A stretch of 64,000 nt of DNA from Dromaius novaehollandiae. Taxonomy: Eukaryota > Chordata > Aves > Casuariiformes > Dromaiidae. The notes beneath the pieces were generated by a model. It made no database searches. It was not told the DNA's origin and saw only the letters and a list, made by a program, of their open reading frames with translations. The stretch lies in NCBI RefSeq assembly GCF_036370855.1, contig NC_088130.1, positions 15,157,543-15,221,542 on the forward strand. Direction: 5' to 3'. Both the position numbers and the translations under genes were made by a program. Of the stretch, positions 61,211 to 64,000 are shown in pieces; the first letter of the stretch is position 1, and each line of letters starts with the position of its first letter.

Positions 61211-64000
61211 AGGATCAGGTCCGGAGACAGTAACATGGGTCAGACACAGTCCGGTGATTGCCAAGCAAGTTCATAGTGCTTAAAAGCAGCTCCCCGGGGG
61301 GGGGGGCAGGGGGCATAGCACTCACTGAGGCCTCTAGCTTTCTTCACAACAGCTTTCTTCAAGGTCACCAGCTGTGCTTTTTCTAAGCTGGCCCTGAGTC
61401 CAGGCAGCCAAACCCCCGGGGCGGTGGGGGGGGGATGTCCTCAGGGCCCTTACAGAAGCAACAAGGGTTTCTTGGTGCACGCTTGGCTTGAAGCCTTCCA
61501 CCAAGCTAATAAATGCGAGAATTCCTGACAAACTTTGACTGCCCCCATTCATCCTGTGTCTACGTCTCTGACTGGCTGAAAGCAAGCACAGGTAAAGTCT
61601 GGACCATTGTGTGATACGTGCATGTATAAACACGTGTCCATCCCAGGAACATAGTCTCTCTACGCAAGTCTGTGTTTAGCTGCTGTTATCTTCTCCAGAC
61701 TAAAATGTCTCATGGGAGGCGAGCACTTGGCCTGACTCATCATCTAGTAGTGCCTTGTGGATTCTGGGATCTGAGCCAAAGGCATGGTGGATTTCTCCTT
61801 GTCAACAGAATCCCAATGCAGTAAAGAGGTTTAGCATTTTTTTGGAATGAGCTATCTCCTTTGGACCGTGGGAACAAATTATCCTGTACTGACTAATCGT
61901 CCAGCAGGAATGCACTAAATGTTCTTAAACAAGCAGCCACAGGTGCTGTGATGAATAATTCTGGGGGTCCTGGAAAGCACTAGTGGTGGGGGTGGTAGTC
62001 TCAAAATTGGCATTTCTGTTGCAGCTGGCAAACAATACTTCTGCAAGGCAGACAAGTGGCATCTGCTCTCCCGACTACCAGCAGCAGGGAACAGACCCTT
62101 AACTGGTACTGAGAATGGGACATTCTTGAGACTTGGGAGTCTCAGGTACTTTGAGAGCTGGATGTTTTGAGACATGAAAATAGACAGCTTGGAGGTCAAG
62201 AGGCATGAACCAGTCCATGAGCTCCAATGAGGGGAATAGAGAGGCAAGGGGGAACTCAGAAAGAATGTGAAGTAATGGATGAATAGCTGAGACAACAAAA
62301 CTAAGGAGGAGTCTCTAACTCCCTTTGATCTTGAGAATTAGACAGCATTGGAAACAAAACCACAGGCTCTGGGGCCCACTTCCCCTAGTGCTCTATCTTG
62401 CTTCAGCAGTCTACAATTAGAAAGGATGGGAAGAAAGCATGAGGATTGTCAGGAGGGGCAAAGTAGCAGATCAGTTCAAGTAATTGATTTTACTGAACAA
62501 GCATATGTTTGCCTTTGCTGAAGGCTTATGTACCCTCCAAAGTTGGTGGAATAGGACTGGTCAGGAACAGAGACAACTGGGGTTTGATCAAAGTACATAT
62601 CCTTACGTGGGCTAGTCAACAAGAGAGGTGACACGGGACTGGTTAAAGCACATGCACTTATGCAGAACTGGCCAGAACACAGGCCCTTGGGGGAATAGCT
62701 CAAAACCAGATATGCTTTGCCTTGTAAATAGCCCCAAGGATCTATCAGTCCGAGTTTACTCCTCACCAGCCTTCAGGAGATGGTTGGAAGGAGGAGGATC
62801 TACAGATAATTCATCTGACCTCTGGGTATATACACTTGAAAACTGATCTTTGCTTGAAACCCTAGATTGCGGGAGATGAAACTACTGCCTCTTCCTCGGG
62901 TGGCTCAGAAGACAGATAATTCAAGTCCTGCTATGTCCCTGGTGTGGAGGACTCCAATGATAACAGTCAAACAGGGTAATAACAGGGTAACAGTCAGTGT
63001 CTGGTATCTCTATGCAGGTGTATTCAGTGCCATGGGCCCAGTGTCACACAGACAACACTGATTTCAGTACCAAAACAACATGGAGCTCCACTTAAGTTAG
63101 CAACAGTCTTAAAAGTTTCCTGTCCTTGTTCAGCAGAGGGATGTCAGTCCTGGCCCTGGTTCTGGGAGTGGATGGATTCTGATGGCAGAATCCCTGTTGT
63201 GACTGACAAGTGAGACCCAGTAGCATCTTAGCTCCCCAGGATACTGGTGGCAGGAAAAGGATCCAGTATCCAGAGTTCTTCCGAGGGTCTGCCCCAAGTT
63301 GCATGCTATTTGAATAGTTTTCTAAAAAGAAGAGCGTCAATTTCATTTTCTTCAGCCCCTCAGAAAAGGGCTTGCAGATGGAGCAGTACACCAGGACACT
63401 GGCTGCCACATGGAAACCAGCACACCAAAAGGAGTACCTGTCTGGACCGTGGCTTGAAGAAAAACGGCAACGTTTTCAGCCCCAAATGTAAGACAGCTGA
63501 AAAATCACAGAACGTTTGCATCAGCTTGTATCGAAAAATGGAGCTGGGTCCATTTCTGCAGGACTGCTGCTGCACAGCAGGACAAGTGTTAGCCCTTTTG
63601 TTTTCCTTTTCTTCCTTCTGTGGCTTCTTAAACTCACTTGTTAGCTCTCATCTTAAAATTAGGCAAATTGCCTAGAAATTGCCAGCAATGTCCTTTCCTT
63701 TGGCCTCTGTCTGACTGTTGCCTTTGTATGTGAGCTACTTGTACAAGTTCAAAGACTGTGCAATAAATAGAAATAGACCGTGAACACTCTGGAGCTGGGA
63801 ATGCCTCATCTTATCACTGTGTGCAGCACAGCAAGGCACTGTTAGCAGTGGGGACCACTCTGTGCTAACCCAATATAGGAGGTGGGGTGATTCCTCCCAG
63901 TGCTCACAGCTGCTCTCTTAATACAAGGAACATAGTTTTATGACTTGCTTAAAAGTTAAACTGAAGGTGCAGAAATACCTTCTTCCTCCAACGTCACCTG
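61211..64000. other. No gene recognised
   Basis: G tracts near 61300-61307 and 61424-61433, and an AATAAA at about 63763. No coding exon or named repeat could be supported to the end of the window. Confidence 0.4.

Noticed and set aside
61915..62298. 127-codon - strand ORF
   Set aside because: Considered as a retroelement recombinase fragment, but no catalytic motif is visible.

Overview
The window is vertebrate nuclear DNA: sparse coding, microsatellites, GT/AG splice signals and many degenerate transposable elements. CR1 LINE copies with the typical CR1 3' end (cacagaatcacagaatgg on the + strand), class I and class III endogenous retroviruses (ERVs), a DIRS-like fragment, a small DNA transposon with ends of the gggcttgtctacac type and a Maverick/Polinton fossil together point to a sauropsid. 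The repeat load and the Maverick favour a crocodilian or turtle over a neognath bird. The species is inferred, not proven.

Layout. 0.4-1.1 kb: an element with inverted ends. 2.28-2.69 kb: a class III solo LTR with a perfect 5-bp target duplication. 3.75-10.03 kb: a decayed class I provirus on the - strand (LTR, primer-binding site, gag, pol, env), without a recognisable protease and with a truncated env. 11.1-11.7 kb: an LTR-like repeat, with a second copy at 30.1-30.7 kb. 15.2-15.65 and 20.9-22.0 kb: CR1 fragments. 17.1-18.3 and 25.67-29.48 kb: two copies of one class III (ERV-L-like) family sharing the same internal deletion. 25.0 kb: a short inverted-repeat element. 30.87-36.67 kb: the Maverick/Polinton remnant. 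43.5 and 54.3 kb: two LTRs of another family, one with a 390-bp deletion. 57.1-57.7 kb: a DIRS-like fragment. 60.1-60.6 kb: an old CR1.

The most interesting system is the Maverick/Polinton. On the - strand it keeps a virion module in order: minor capsid-like protein, small basic virion protein, F54H12.2-like jelly-roll capsid protein, adenain-like cysteine protease. Tail to tail with this, on the + strand, lies the N-terminal quarter of a protein-primed family B DNA polymerase. A terminal repeat and a possible two-exon ORF lie to its left. Every gene is broken by frameshifts or stops, so this is an endogenised, dead relic of a virus-like element. Integrase, packaging ATPase and most of the polymerase were not found.

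Host coding content is very small. The best candidate is one 176-bp exon on the - strand (55971-56146), which resembles the start of the PH domain of the PSD/EFA6 ARF6 exchange factors and has correct splice sites and phase. If that is right, most of the window is intron of that gene. Two + strand exon-like ORFs (10.84 and 50.24 kb) are speculative. No bacterial-type operons, tRNA, rRNA or CRISPR arrays were seen.
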